Shown: positions 34,710-46,881, numbered from the stretch's first letter. The stretch is 64,000 bases of DNA from Bretschneidera sinensis (GCA_023935145.1 CM043697.1:49970001-50034000), one strand, 5' to 3'. Made by a program: numbers and translations. The notes: generated from the letters alone by a model not told the origin.

Positions 34710-34714
34710 CTATC
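34710..34714. repeat. target site duplication, right copy (CTATC)
   Basis: CTATC directly after the solo LTR. Confidence 0.85.
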
Positions 34715-35600
34715 TTCGAACAAACTCTACATGGTTTGGCTTGTTGCATGTTCCCCATAGCCATTTGTTGCACGAGTGAAGTGAGGTTAGCAAGTTGTTG
34801 CTCAATTGTTGTTGTCCCTACCTTATTCACTTTCTTTGGTGGTGGTGGTGGTTTATGCTGGCTACTGAACTGTTGGGAGTTAGCTGCCATGTTTGCAATC
34901 AAATTCCTTGTGGCTTTCAGTGTTTTATCCACTAAGGCTCTCCCACTAGCATGATCAATCATACTCCTCTCTGTTGGCATTAATCCCTCATAGAAATATT
35001 TGATGAGGAGTTGTTCACTAATTTGGTGGTGAAGGCAGCTAGCACAGATTTTCTTAAAATACTCCTAGTATTCATAAAACGATTCTCTATTGTACTGCCG
35101 AATATCACATATTTCCTTCCTAATGTTGGCAGCCTTTGATGCAGGGAAATACTTCTCTAGAAATAGCCTCTTTATATCATTCCATGTGGTTATCGGAAGG
35201 TAAATAGTAGAGCCATTCCTTTGCTGAATCAGCCAGAGAGAATGGAAAGGCTCTTAACTTGACTTGCTCTTCAGAAATTTCGATCGGTTTCTTGCTTGAA
35301 CACACCACATGAAATTCCTTAAGATGTTTATTTGGGTCTTCTCCTGCAAAATCGTGGAATGTCGGCAGGAGATGAATCATTTTTTATTTGAGTTCAAAAG
35401 CAACCTCTAGAGTAGGATACTTAATACATAATGGTAGTTGATCAATGTTCGACGCCGCCAACTCCTTAAATGTTCAGTTATTCAGTGCTATCTCCTCGTA
35501 ATCAGAGTAGTCCGAATCAGCTAATGAGTCGCTTGACGAACTAGATGGAGGGTGGTGTGGACTTCTTGATCAAATGTTTCTAAGATAGGTCCTTTTGATC
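34715..35600 (-). pseudogene. Athila C gag N-terminal and capsid part
   Basis: Shows LLPTFHDFAGEDPNKHLKEF, VVCSSKKP, LRAFPFSLADSAKEWLYYL and then, after degraded sequence, SMIDHASGRALVDKT and a Pro-rich KPPPPPKK run leading to CRVC at the solo LTR. Wording matches Athila gag. Stops near 35177 and 35381 break the frame. Confidence 0.8.
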
Positions 35601-35754
35601 TCAAGTTGTAGGTACCCGATATATTCAAATTTACCTGAAAAAGAAGAAGAAAAACAAACTAAGAAAACAAAAGGCAAAAACTGAAAACAAACTAAAAAAT
35701 AAAAATAAAAATTAACAAATAAGAAATAAGAAATTTAACGAATTAATTTAACAA

Positions 35755-35774
35755 TCCCCAGCAACACGACGCCA
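35755..35774 (-). other. primer binding site of Athila C
   Basis: Minus strand TGGCGTCGTGTTGCTGGGGA, a diverged tRNA-Asp-type site with a short insertion. It begins five bases from the LTR end. Confidence 0.7.
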
Positions 35775-35779
35775 AAATT

Positions 35780-37313
35780 TGGCACACAAAAAAACAGACA
35801 TGTAAAATAATTTTTTGCTCTAAAAATTATCGTATGAAATATGGTGGAAAGCAAATGTCATTTCCCATAGAGGATTGTAAAATAATTCAATTAAACACTT
35901 AATTGTTAAAAGAAAAAATATAAATAATTTCTAAACTAAATTAAATTCAAAACAACCTAATAAACTAATTAAGGGTTTTTTTTAAATGATTAACTAAAAA
36001 TTATGAATATTGAAAGACAACTAAAATATGATTCAAAATTGAATAAACTTTGTAATAATAATGAGAAAACTGGTCAAAAGATCATTCTCCACCACTATAC
36101 ATGAAATGATGAATCACTATCAGAGTTATCCCCAAATTCCTAATAAAATTACCAACCGTAGATAATAATAAGCTCTATTACCCAAATCTTTCCTTAGTTT
36201 GTCGTTAAGTAAAACAAGCTCTTTACTTAATCTCTATCTATTAAATAACCTAGAATAATCTCTCTAAATTTAATTTAATAGACGCATTAGGTTAAGAAAG
36301 ATAGGTTGGTCCAAGAAACAAATGCATAAGCTCGGTTCATTTATCTTGAGTTATGTTCCATATAATAATCACATGAAAATATCCCATCATCGGTGATTAC
36401 TAATTGCTACAGTTGATTAGAAATTCAAGACAATTACGGATCAAGATTCCTAACCTAGCAATAGATAATTACCCTATTTCATTTGGTTGGCCACCCCGAG
36501 GTAAAATAAAATAATAATCATAAACAATTCTTATGGAAGAACATAAACAATTTTATTAAAAATATGGATAATAATCTCTGAATACTTAATCACAAAATTA
36601 TGTCTTTGAAATCACCCTTAACCAAAAAAAATTAGCTAGATATAATCCTAAAATTAAAAACAAAATAAATACTTAAAGACATGAAATATGGGAAGAATGA
36701 AGAATGAAAACGATTAATAGTAATCTTGAAGATTCTTCTATGCAGATGAATCTCCTTGATCACCAGTAGCAGCTATGTTCTTCCCAATTTTCTCTTCTCT
36801 CCTTTTTTTTTTCTAGAAAAAATATCTTATCTTTACAAGGGCAGTCGGCCTTATATAGGCAAACTCAATATTCATTAGGTTTTTTATTTTTTATTATTGC
36901 CCTCTCCAGCTATGCAGGCTATGGCCCAAGAAAAGTATGCTGCGACTCGTGTCAGTAGACATCCCCAGCCAAACTCCAGGGAACAGACGGCCGCAGCATA
37001 CAAAACCCATGCTGCGACACGCATCCATCTTCGAATTAAGCTATTTTCTTTTGATAAATCATCGTCATCTCTCTCATTCTGACTCTGATTTTCGAATCGT
37101 TTGATCCCAAACGTTTCAACTTCTTACCAATATTAATTTTTCATCCAAATATTATTTTTAAGCACCTGTGACTTGAAAATACACCAAAAATACCCATGAT
37201 TCTGAAAAACATATTTTAAAGACAATTAAGTAAAAATGAAAGATTTAAACCTAATTTCCTATAAATAATACCAATAAATCACTAAGTATTAGTGTATTTT
37301 CATGTACATATCA
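35780..37313 (-). repeat. 5' LTR of Athila C
   Basis: 1534 bases. On the minus strand it starts TGATATGTACATG and ends TGTGTGCCA. TATATAA lies at 36851-36857. A GC-richer patch at 36896-37023 upstream of the TATA box repeats ATGCTGCGAC (36937, 37009) and contains the inverse GCAGCAT. No partner LTR is present, so the boundaries come from the primer site and the TG...CA ends. Confidence 0.72.
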
Positions 37314-37329
37314 TTTACCTGACCAAAAA

Positions 37330-38159
37330 GAGTTAAATTTGAGGTAGCGAAGATGGATGGAGTTTATTAGTGACTATGACTGTACAATTCATTATCATCC
37401 AAAGAAGGCTAAGGTAGTAGCTGATACATTGAGTAGAAAGTCTACAGGAAGATTAGCTGTTATTGGGAGTCATGATATTAGCTTGATGATATAATTAAGA
37501 AAAATGAGAATGCAGTTGAATATCAGTGATAGAGGAGTATTGATGGCAAATATGATGGTACAATCTTCTATTATTGATCGTTGTTATAGATTCAGAGTCG
37601 AGTTGACAGGATAGAGAAGATCAGACAGGAAATATTGAGTGGAAGCCGAATGAGTTTAGAATTAGAGAAGATGGTATGGTGGTATTGGGACATAGAGTTT
37701 GTGTTCCCAATGATGTAGAAATAAGAAAGGAGATTCTAAGAGATGCTCATGATTCTGTGTATTTTATGCACCCGGGTAATAATAAGATGTACAAGGAGTT
37801 GAGACAGAATTATTGGTGGTCAGGGATGAAGAAGGATGTAGCTGAGTATATTTCTAGATGTTTGTCTTGTCAACAGGTGAAGTTTGAGAATTGACATCCA
37901 GCAGGTTTATTACAACCTCTTCAAGTACTTGAATGGCCATGGGAGAATGTAAGTATGGATTTTGTTTCTAGTTTTTCTTGTACCCAGAGAGGTCATGATG
38001 TTGAATGGGTTATAGTGGATAAACTTTCTAAGTCTTCGCATTTCCTTCCTATTAAAACTACCTGGAGTCCTGAAAAGTTGGCTGAATTGTATGTAGCGAA
38101 AATTGTAAGATTACATGGAGTACCTTTGAGCATTATATCAGATAGAGATTCTAGATTTG
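37330..38159 (+). pseudogene. chromovirus pol fragment (RNase H end and integrase)
   Basis: A Ty3/gypsy chromovirus (Del/Tekay-like) fragment, unlike the Athila elements around it. It starts in the RNase H tail ([20 protein letters not shown] then DTLSRKS), then integrase: HDSVYFMHPG and CLSCQQVK form the HHCC motif, and MDFVSSF and ISDRDSRF hold the first two catalytic aspartates. It has many stops between 37490 and 37675 and is cut at 38159 by the LTR of element E, before the catalytic Glu. No other part of this element is seen. Confidence 0.82.
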
Positions 38160-39659
38160 TGATTAGGGCATGAAAATGCTCTTCAGATAGAGTTAATTAT
38201 ATGCATTTGTTAAGATTAATTTTGATTATTCATTGAATTTCTTGACAAGTGTGGTCCTTTGGAGAATTCTGTGTTTTAGTGTGTTTTGCAGATTTAAAAA
38301 AAAAACAAAGAAGTCTTAAACAAAAAAATATATATATAAAATATGTTCGAAATAATCCACAACATCCGAACCAGTTCAGAGTAGGGAAACTGAGTTTCCC
38401 AAGAGGAGTACAACAAAATCCATCATTTTTAGACTGTTAAAGATAAATTGAGCATTTTGCTAAGTCATGTTGTCATTAGCAAAGGGTGAAAAGGAGTTTT
38501 ACTAAATTGTCAGAATTGCCCGTACAGATTAGTTATTTTTGTGGATTAAACTGTATTGATTCAGGAAGAACCAGAATATGAATCATATATTCTTGGAAAG
38601 ATCCAGATGTTTATTTTCTAGAGAAAGTTATGGAAGTTTTAGTAGACAAAGGTCAGGGTGTGCGTGATATCAGCGTGATAGAAGTGAAGGAGCTATTAAA
38701 TTCTGTTTTTTTTTTAGATTTGCACGGCCTAGACAGTAGCACACCAGACCAGTTCTGGACAGTAAAAACCGGGCATGGATAGCAGCAAACACACGGCCTG
38801 GACATTTGTCTACAAAGCAGTCTCCATACAACTATATATAGGATTTTAGACTCAGAAAATAGAGGGCAGAACAGGGGGCTAAACAGATATATATTGAATT
38901 TCTAGAGAGTTGCTGTGATTATGTATTGTCGGCTAGGCTAAGTTTCAACTAAGGCGAAGAGATAAACTCCTAGACATAGCGGGTTTGGCTTGTATTTAAT
39001 TTAGTTATTGGTGTTTTTAACATTAAATAATTGTTTTGAGCTGTTCCTTTTATTTAATATGAAGTTGATGTTTTTTTATGACAGACAATTATGTTTTCTT
39101 CTTCTATAGATTTATTTAACTCTGATGATTGTTGTTCTTTTTCTCCATCTAAGTTTAGTCATGATTTTCTTATGTGTGGAATTTAGGATGCAATTGATTT
39201 CGATAGATTTATTATATATGATTGTCTTTTACTGCTTATTTTCTCCGGATATATCGTCGATTTAGGATATCATGTATGATCGACCGTTGTATTACTTGTA
39301 AAAACAAGAAGGGGATTTCTCATAATAATTTACAAAAGAATATTTTTGGTGCTTTCACTATTATTTTTCGATTACGTGTTTGGGATGTGAAATATGTAGT
39401 TGAGTTATAATTACTGAATTGATACAAGTTGAAGATATGAAATTTAGGAGGGATTCTTGGACCCTTGTGTTGCTCATTATTGATTTTCTTTCATTTAATT
39501 CAATTATTTTTTTTAATTCTCAACATTTTCTTAATATTAATTTTTAATTTTGTTTCCATTATCTTTTGCCTGAGACTTTGATTGTAGAACGTTATCTTCA
39601 TGGGATTGACACCCCATTCTATACTACTACTACCACATAGTATTGTTTGGGTGTAATTT
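38160..39659 (+). repeat. 5' LTR of Athila E
   Basis: About 1500 bases, starting TGATTAGGGCATG. The end is set by the primer site; the expected terminal CA is mutated. TATATATA lies at 38833-38840. The region upstream (38720-38805) is GC-richer, with CACGGCCT words at 38723 and 38792. The first 550 bases match 50051-50616. Confidence 0.8.
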
Positions 39660-39665
39660 AAATTT

Positions 39666-39683
39666 TGTCGCCGTTGCCGGGGA
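39666..39683 (+). other. primer binding site of Athila E
   Basis: TGTCGCCGTTGCCGGGGA, the tRNA-Asp-type site with one change (usual TGGCGCC). Confidence 0.82.
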
Positions 39684-39870
39684 GAGTGTCAGTCTACAGA
39701 GAGGTTTTCGGGTACTATCTTTCCAAACTCTTTCTTTTAGTTTCTTTTTAATTCTAGCTTTAGTTTATTTTTCAGTTTTCTTTTATTCAAGAAAAAAAAT
39801 TAATAATTTAAATTAATAATTAAAATATAATATACTAAATTAAATATAAAAAAAAGAGTGTTGGTGGTAT

Positions 39871-41300
39871 ATGCGTTGGGTTATAGACGAACACGGGCGA
39901 TTGGTTAAAATCCTTCAGTTAGAATACCCACAGAATTACATTAAGAGTGAATTGGGTTCAAACACAAGCTCTAACACCATGAGCAATCACGGAGATGACC
40001 CTATTAGGCCCTAAATGACTACCTTCATCCCACATGCACATCTACACCATCATGTATCATGTTTCCGCCAAACATACCACATACAGATTTCAAGCCAGAT
40101 ATGATAGCATTAATACCCACCTTTCACGGTTTAGAAAGCGAAAACCCTTTATGTTCACATTAGGGAATTTGAGGAAGTGTTGGCCACGTTTCATGGCAGA
40201 CCTAAAGCTATTAACTTGGTTAAACTGAGGTTTTTTCTTTTTTCTTTGAAGAACAAAGCAAATAGTTGGCTATACTTTTTGTGACCGAGGTTCATAGGTT
40301 CAGGGGAAGAAATGATGCAAACATTTTTCAATAAATATTTTCCACTTCACAAAACCAATGGTCTGAAAAGACAAATTTCAACATTTACTCAAAAGGATAG
40401 CAAGACATTATATCAAGCATGGGAGAGGTATAAGGATTTGTTAAATATGTGTCCATACCATAGGTACGAGAGTTGGCGCGTATTTAGTCATTTTTATGAG
40501 GGACTTACGAGTAGAGAGCATCAATTCATTGAGATGATGTGCAATGGGGACTCTATGCAAAAAGACCCTGATGACACAATTGAGTATCCGAATGACTTGG
40601 CTAAGAAGGCCCATACTTGGACAGTGCCCAGTGCTGTTGAAAGCACAAATAGAGCAAGACTGATCGGGATCTACCAACTTAGGGAAGAGGATAGCATGAA
40701 AGCCAGATTAGAGCGAGTAACTTGAGAGTTAGAGGCACTTAAGACCCAAGATGGTAGACTCACGCTTATTGTTGCAAGATTTGAGTCACAAAGTGCTTGT
40801 TTCATCTATGGGAGAGTGGAACACTTAGCTCAGGATTGCCCAACTTATGCAGAGATGAGAGGGTTTTTTTTTTTATGAACAATGTAATGCCTTAGGGATT
40901 TACAGGAAGCCTCATAATCCTTTCTCCAATACATATAATCCTGGTTGGAGTAACAACTCGAAATTTAGCTAGAGGCCTGACTCAAACCAACCCACACATG
41001 CACATGCACAACCACCTGTGTTATACCCTACAACCTAATAGAATTCTTTTAGAGGAAAAATTAAATGCATTTATGGAGTCACAAGGTAAAAATTTTCAGA
41101 GATTGGAAACTACTGTGACACAGGTAATGGAAGAGAACAAGGAAATTAAAAGTCAAATAACTAAGCTAACAAGTTTTCTCGCAGTGCAAGAGCGAGGAAA
41201 ATTCCCATTCTCAGCCTCAATCAAATCCAAGGGGGCAACATATGGCACAAACCTCTACTTCAGATTCATAAAATATCACAAAGGTCAATGCTATAACTAA
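39871..41300 (+). pseudogene. Athila E gag
   Basis: The ATG at 39871 begins a frame that aligns with element F gag (52809). Capsid motifs are LYVHIREFEEVLATFHG, FFNKYFPLHKTNGLKRQIS, LYQAWERYKDLLNMCPYH and HFYEGLTSREHQFIEMM. The zinc knuckle CFIYGRVEHLAQDC has Tyr for the second Cys. A coiled-coil-like segment follows (FQRLETTVTQVMEENKEIKS). Multiple stops lie at 40013-40230 and 40722-41000. Confidence 0.8.
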
Positions 41301-41334
41301 TCAGAGTAGTAAGGTGTTAGATGGACCAAGTTAG

Positions 41335-42102
41335 ATGACAACCATGAGCACCTCTCCGAGCACCGAGGAGAACACCCCCAAGAATGAGCCAAATGAAAAA
41401 TTTTCAGTTCAAGTCCCTTTTCCCCAAGTGCTCCGACCAAAAGGAAAAAATCTGAAAATACAAGGTGAGATCCTAGAATATTTGAAACAAGTTAAGTTAA
41501 CTTGCCTTTGCTTCATGTGATTAAACAGGTACCAACCTATGCAAAGGCGATCAATGATCTGTGCACCATAAAAAGGAAGCATCAAGTCAAGAAGACTACG
41601 TTCTTGACTGAGCAAGTGAGTGCGGTGATTGAGCAAAAGACACCGCTTAAACATAAAGACCCAGGGTGTCCCATGATCACTTATCAAATTGGGACTCATG
41701 AAATCGGTCAAGCTTTGCTGGATTTAGGAGCCAGTGGACTTAATGCCTTACACTGTCTACTTGTAACTGGGTCTAGGAGAGATCAAACCCACATCTGTGG
41801 TACTACAGTTGGCTGACCGGTCGATTAAGCAACCAAGGGGGATAGTCGAAGATGTACTGATATAGATAGATGAGTTCTACTATCTTGTTGATTTTCTCAT
41901 TCTGAATATTCATTCTATGGTTGATATAGAGTCTAAAGTTCCAATAATTTTAGGAAGACCTTTCCTGGCCACCTCTAACACTCTTATTAATTGTAAGAAC
42001 GATCTAATGAAACTGTCATTTGGGAATAGGACTCTAGAGGTCAACATTTTCAACATCGGAAGACAACCACATGATGATGATGATTGCTATCATACTTTAT
42101 GA
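41335..42102 (+). pseudogene. Athila E protease
   Basis: Shows VPTYAKAINDLC, then ALLDLGASGLNAL with the catalytic Asp kept, then after a frameshift LADRSIKQPRGIVEDVL and PIILGRPFLATSNTL. At least two frames are needed to read it, so it is inactive. Confidence 0.8.
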
Positions 42103-42371
42103 TAGACACATTGATACCAGAAGAGACTCACTTGAGCAAAAATTCAGAATCCTTAGAGTATCTCCTTGTTATTTCTGATTCTAAGAGTTCACTTTATCCT
42201 GATGATGTTTTCAATGTTTCTACTGTTTCAAGGTTAATGGATAAAGGAGAACGGAAATGGCAACCAAGCTTCGAAGAGTTACTAAGAGATTGAGAGAGAC
42301 CTAAGCCATCTGCTGAGGAGACCCCAAAGGTCGACTTAGCGACACTACTTGAGGGACTCAAACATGCATTC

Positions 42372-43414
42372 TTGGGACCAGGTGATACCTTTCCTGTTAT
42401 TATTTCCTCTGTACTTAGTGATTCACAAGAAAAGAAATTGATTGACATGTTAAGTAAGCACAAAGCTACATTAGGATGGACAATTGCTGACATTAAAGTT
42501 ATTAGCCCGTTGATATGTTCCCATATGATCCATTTAGAGGAAGAAGCTAACCCCCATAGAGACCCTTAGAGACAACTTAACCCCACTATGAAAGAAGTCG
42601 TGAAAAATGAAGTTCTAAAGTTATTAGATGCGGGTATCATTTACCCCATCTTTGATAGTAAATGGGTTAGCCCGACTCAGGTAGTACCTAAAAAGTCTGG
42701 GGTAACTGTGGTAACCAATTCAGAGGGGATGTCTGTTACTACCAAGGTAGTGACAGGGTGGTGCATTTGCATAGACTATAGAAAACTTAATTTCGCCACC
42801 CGCAAGGATCACTTCCCACTTCTATTTTTAGATAAAATCTTAGAACATGTAGTTGGCCATCCCTTCTATTACTTTCTAGATGGGTATTCGAGATATTATC
42901 AGATAGAGATTGCATTAGAATATTAGGATAAGAATACGTTCACATGTCCATTTGGTACTTATGCATTCTGGCGTATGGACTATGTAATGCACCGGCTACA
43001 TTTCAAAGATGCATTATCAATATATTTAGCTATATGGTCAAAAAATTTATGAAAGTATTTATGGATGATTTGACTGTGTTTAACGATTCTTTTTATTCAT
43101 GCCTACTCCATTTACAGGTTGTTTTAAGTAGATGTGAAGAAAAAGGTTTAGTGCTTAATTGGGAAAAATGTCATTTCATGGTTCCCTCTAGATTAGTTTT
43201 GAGGCACATAATTTCTGAAAAAGGAATCAAAGTGAATAAATCAAAAATAAAATTGATCTCTAAATTGCCCACACCCAAAACTGTTAAGGATGTTAGATCT
43301 TTTCTTGGGCATGTTAGTTTTTAAAAGAGGTTTATACAGAGTTTCTCTGTTATATCTAGACAATTGTGTAACCTTCTAGCTAAGGAAGCCATGTTCAATT
43401 AGACACAAGAGTGT
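42372..43414 (+). pseudogene. Athila E reverse transcriptase
   Basis: Begins ATLGWTIADIK and continues LNPTMKEVVKNEVLKLLDAG, KWVSPTQVVPKKSGV, ICIDYRKLNFATRKDHFPLL, LDGYSRYYQIEIA and the active site VFMDDLTVFND. It ends near TQEC at 43414, where element D begins, and resumes at 46882 with [14 protein letters not shown]. About 20 residues of the RT/RNase H connection are missing. A frameshift lies near 42930 and stops near 43324 and 43401. Confidence 0.87.
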
Positions 43415-43487
43415 GATCAAGGACATCAACAGAGCTATGCACCCCCTCAAGAACACAGCAAGGTCTTCAAGTAAGTATATTCCTCCA

Positions 43488-43981
43488 ATTGAGCCTCCTG
43501 AACTTACTAACACTACTTTCCCCTCTTCTGTTATGCAGGTCCAAAAATTAGAGATGAAGCAGCTGTCAAGGGCAATAAAACCACCTGATGTGGGTTCTAA
43601 ATACCCCTTCCAAAAAGCATCGCATTGAAGCTATTATAGAGTGCACTTGAGCAATTTCCACTTGCATAACATATAGCTCAAGCACCTCTATTGAGATTAG
43701 TGGTACTGAGGCCACTAAAGTATGGTGAGGTTGTATTGAGCCTCCTGAACTTACTAACACTACTTTCCCCTCTTCGGTTATGCAGGTCCAAAAATTAGAG
43801 ATGAAGCAGCTGTCAAGGGCACTGAAACCACCTGATGTGGGTTCTAAGTGCCCCTTCCAAAAAGCATAGAACTAAAGATACTATAGAGCGCACTTGAGCA
43901 ATTTCCACTTGCATAACATATAGCTCAAGCACCTCTATCGAGATTAGTGGTACTGAGGCCACTAAAGTATGGTGAGGTTGT
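43488..43981 (+). repeat. 247-bp tandem duplication in Athila D
   Basis: Two adjacent copies, 43488-43734 and 43735-43981, each starting ATTGAGCCTCCTGAACTTAC and ending GGTGAGGTTGT. They differ at only about a dozen positions. Each has a splice-acceptor-like TTATGCAG. No protein family is recognised. Confidence 0.85.
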
Positions 43982-44040
43982 ATTATTCTAGAGTTATTTT
44001 TTTCAGTCTTGGTAAGTAAAATTATCTATGCATTCTGTCT

Positions 44041-44162
44041 TGCGCTCGAGTGCACAATTCATTACGCTCCAATGCGCATGAGCGCACCCCAGCAATAAGG
44101 TTCTGCCACAAGTACGATCGAGCGCACTGTACCATAAGCTTGAGTGCATTCGGGGCAGAACT
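44041..44162 (+). repeat. CTCGAG-like words in the D internal region
   Basis: GCGCTCGAGTGC, GCGCATGAGCGC, CGATCGAGCGC and AGCTTGAGTGC occur within 120 bases. They resemble the U3 array of this family but lie outside the LTR, in the region between pol and the 3' UTR. Confidence 0.5.
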
Positions 44163-44303
44163 CACATGCTCATTTTAAAAACATAACTTGCCCATTTTCC
44201 CCTTATGCTCAATTGCAAGCTGTCTGCTCCTCGTTAGCACCTGATACCTCTTCGACTGCACCACCTAATGACCAGCAGTGAGAGGACACATCGTCTGGCT
44301 GAA

Positions 44304-44336
44304 GACGTAAAACTTAGCGCTCATGGGAGGCACCCC
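44304..44336 (+). other. conserved GGGAGGC motif, copy D
   Basis: AAACTTAGCGCTCATGGG then AGGCACCCC. Only a few bases differ from copies A and F. Confidence 0.55.
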
Positions 44337-44545
44337 AAAGCATATCCTTTTCATTGTAGTATTTTTCTTTTATTTATGTTTATGTTTAAATGTTTATTAT
44401 CTATGTTTCTTGTTTTCCAGCACAACATTTATTTTTCTTTGTCAGGAACTTAGTGCGTGCATCCAGTTAAAGTTTGGGGGCGTGTTACGAGCAATGCAAG
44501 CAATCTAGTTCTCCATCTCCTAGGTCAGATCTTTCCATGCCACAC

Positions 44546-44565
44546 ACACATTGGGGACAATGTGT
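44546..44565 (+). other. conserved Athila 3'-UTR stem-loop, copy D
   Basis: ACACATTG-GGGA-CAATGTGT, a perfect 8-base stem with a four-base loop. It is followed by AAGTTTGGGGGTAG at 44571-44584. Confidence 0.6.
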
Positions 44566-44989
44566 ATATTAAGTTTGGGGGTAGTGGGAGACACTGACAC
44601 ATGCACACACTTGAAATACATGCACACACTAGGTCCCAGTTTTTTTTAGAAAAGATAAATACATGCTCATTTTGTGTTTTTGGTTGATTTAAAAATATTA
44701 TAAAACTTCATTAGTAAGCTTAAAATTTAGAACACATAGTCTTTTAATAGGAATTTTACAAAGTTTAGTTACCTACCTCAAGGCGCTTAAGAACACACGA
44801 GTTTGATTCAAATCTAACACAAGCACATTAGCACGCATTTGCGTGGGGTTTGACATATAATTCTTATGTATATGTTTCCATGACATAACTGTAATCAGAT
44901 AACTTGTTAGAAGAACGCTTTGGCATAAGAAAAACGAAGAAAAATGTCCATCATGCAAAAAGAGAATAAAAAGCTTTTAAATGATCATT

Positions 44990-45172
44990 AAAGAAAAACT
45001 TTTCACTGAGTAACTGGACATCTTGTCTCAGTAAGCAATGAATGTTCACGTCAAAAAGGTGGGAATTAAACATTTAATGATCATAATAAAAATTTCCACT
45101 GAGTAACTGGGCCTCTTGCCTCAGTAAGCATTGAGTGTTCACGTCAAAAGGTGGGAATTTCACTTGGAATCA
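44990..45172 (+). repeat. 3'-UTR tandem pair of the A family, copy D
   Basis: Two units with CACTGAGTAACTGG, CTCAGTAAGCA and TTCACGTCAAAA words, matching 20367-20545 of element A in inverse orientation. This supports D as an A-family member. Confidence 0.7.
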
Positions 45173-45623
45173 TTAAAACCTGTTAGTTCTGTAGCTTTTT
45201 TTACTCGAGTTAGTAAGTCCTTAGGGGTGTCTTTACACCTAATGCCCTAAAACCATCTAGTTTGGGAGTCATTGGCTAAACACTCGTTACAAGGATCAAT
45301 TTGAAAGCTTAATGGAACTCAACATGGCAAAAGTCGCATGATAAAAGAAAAAGAAAAAAAAGCAACCATTATATCATTTTTTGTTCTTTTTTATAAGGAA
45401 TTCGATGAAAGTTTGGACACCGAAACACTATATATTAAAATTATTTGGAAGCCCCATCTTCTATGTGCTAATTCATCACACACAAATCAAATTTGTGAAT
45501 CCTTAAGCCAACCTTAGGTAAGTAACATAAGCTTTTAAAATCCTTATTCAGTATAAAAATATAATGAAAAATAAATTTCTATTTGATTTTGTTTTGATAT
45601 AGTCTTTCGTTTTGTATTGCTAA

Positions 45624-45652
45624 GGGACTAGCAATATGTAAGTTTGGGGGTG
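45624..45652 (+). other. polypurine tract and pre-tract motif of Athila D
   Basis: GGGACTAGCAATATG then AAGTTTGGGGGTG, then the LTR start TGATAAG. Confidence 0.8.
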
Positions 45653-46163
45653 TGATAAGTGCTTAAATAGTCATATTTAAGCCCCTTAATTTACGTTTGT
45701 TAGGCTCTTTGGTTACTATTTTTGTAGATTTTATTTCATTTTTATGTTTTACGCGTTTTTCATAGGGCTTTGACAAAAAGATAACATTTTGGAGCTCTAA
45801 ATAGTAAAAAAGTAAAGTTATGCAATCTAGCAAGGTGCGCTCGAGCGTATACGGACGCTCGAGCACACACACTCCAGAGGCGGCAGAGCCAGATATGGAA
45901 AGAAGTCTCCGGACCTCAAATAGGAAATTAAGGTTTCAGGGCACCCTTAGAGCCCTATATATAGCCTTGTAAAACACAGAAACCATACCTTTTTGTTTTG
46001 AGACTTGAAGTTGCAAGCTTGGAGAGGAATTGACGACTCGTCTCCTGAGTCTTCTTCGGGTTTTATTTTTCTGTTTTTGTTTATTATGGATATAATGTTT
46101 AGTTCAACTAGCATGTGTAACTAAACCCTTATAGGGCTCGATTGAAGCCCTAGTTATGCTTTT

Positions 46164-46200
<37 letters not shown>

Positions 46201-46881
46201 TTGATTACCTTTGTCTATAGCCATATTAGAATGTTTAACTTGATTAATGTTTGCTTGTATTTAAATTCCTCATACGTGTGTGTCTGATCAATGTATGCAT
46301 GTGGTATGGATTAGTTAGTTGAATCAATTTGGATGACTGAGTTCTGGGTTCAACAATAGTAACAAAAGATATTCACACCGGATTCTTGGGTTAATCAACA
46401 TGGGAAACCGGGAGCGGACCAAGCCCTAGGTCCTATTTGGTTACCGATCTCCACAGCCCTTATGCTCTCTTAAGGAATAACTCAGTATACACCCATGCTG
46501 AATCCCTTAAGAAAGAAAAGAGTTAGAGTATACACCATGCCTAACTCGTTGCATAGGGAGATCAATAGCCTAAGGTGTGGGCCAAGCCTTTAGGTTGGCA
46601 ACCATTAAATATTTATAATAAGGTTAGAGCATTGGCATCTTACTTAGTGGGAAAGTGTAATTAGTGGTGGATATCGCAGTGCTATGTTCTTATTATTATT
46701 AACTCACACTCAACATTTATTTCTCTTTTTACTTTGAAGAAACTAATTCTAAATCTAAGTTTACCAATCCCTGTGGAAATGATCTCCCACTTGCACACTA
46801 TGCTACCATTGACCTTGTGCACTTGCAACTAAAACAAGTACGATTATTTGCATATTTATTTAGGTAGATAATCGCACAACA
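45653..46881 (+). repeat. 3' LTR of Athila D
   Basis: 1229 bases, TGATAAGTGC...CACAACA, homologous to the A LTRs. TATATATAG lies at 45956-45964. Its U3 has only two CTCGAG cores, arranged as a perfect inverted repeat at 45839-45864. A 30-base TA microsatellite lies at 46167-46197. Confidence 0.85.
45839..45864 (+). promoter_or_regulatory. CTCGAG inverted repeat in the U3 of D
   Basis: GCTCGAGCGT, six-base spacer, ACGCTCGAGC: a perfect 10-base inverted repeat about 95 bases upstream of the TATA box. It occupies the position of the larger array in the A LTRs. Confidence 0.55.

Larger units (their letters stand above)
28510..37313 (-). mobile_element. Athila element C, 3' truncated and interrupted
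   Basis: Minus-strand Ty3/gypsy element with its 5' LTR at 35780-37313, primer site 35755-35774, gag, protease, RT-RNase H and integrase, ending abruptly inside the integrase C-terminus at 28510. There is no C-type 3' LTR in the window. A solo LTR (32744-34709) splits gag. Several frameshifts and stops show it is older than A. Confidence 0.85.
43415..46881 (+). mobile_element. Athila D, 5'-truncated A-family element
   Basis: Holds only the 3' side of an A-type element: a tandem duplicated segment, the GGGAGGC motif (44304), the stem-loop (44546), 3' UTR repeats, polypurine tract and a complete 3' LTR (45653-46881). It has no gag, pol or 5' LTR. It lies inside element E between RT and RNase H, in the same orientation. 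Left boundary is placed where E coding similarity ends; no target duplication can be identified. Confidence 0.75.

Noticed and set aside
46167..46197. TA microsatellite
   Set aside because: Simple slippage repeat inside an LTR; no further meaning inferred.
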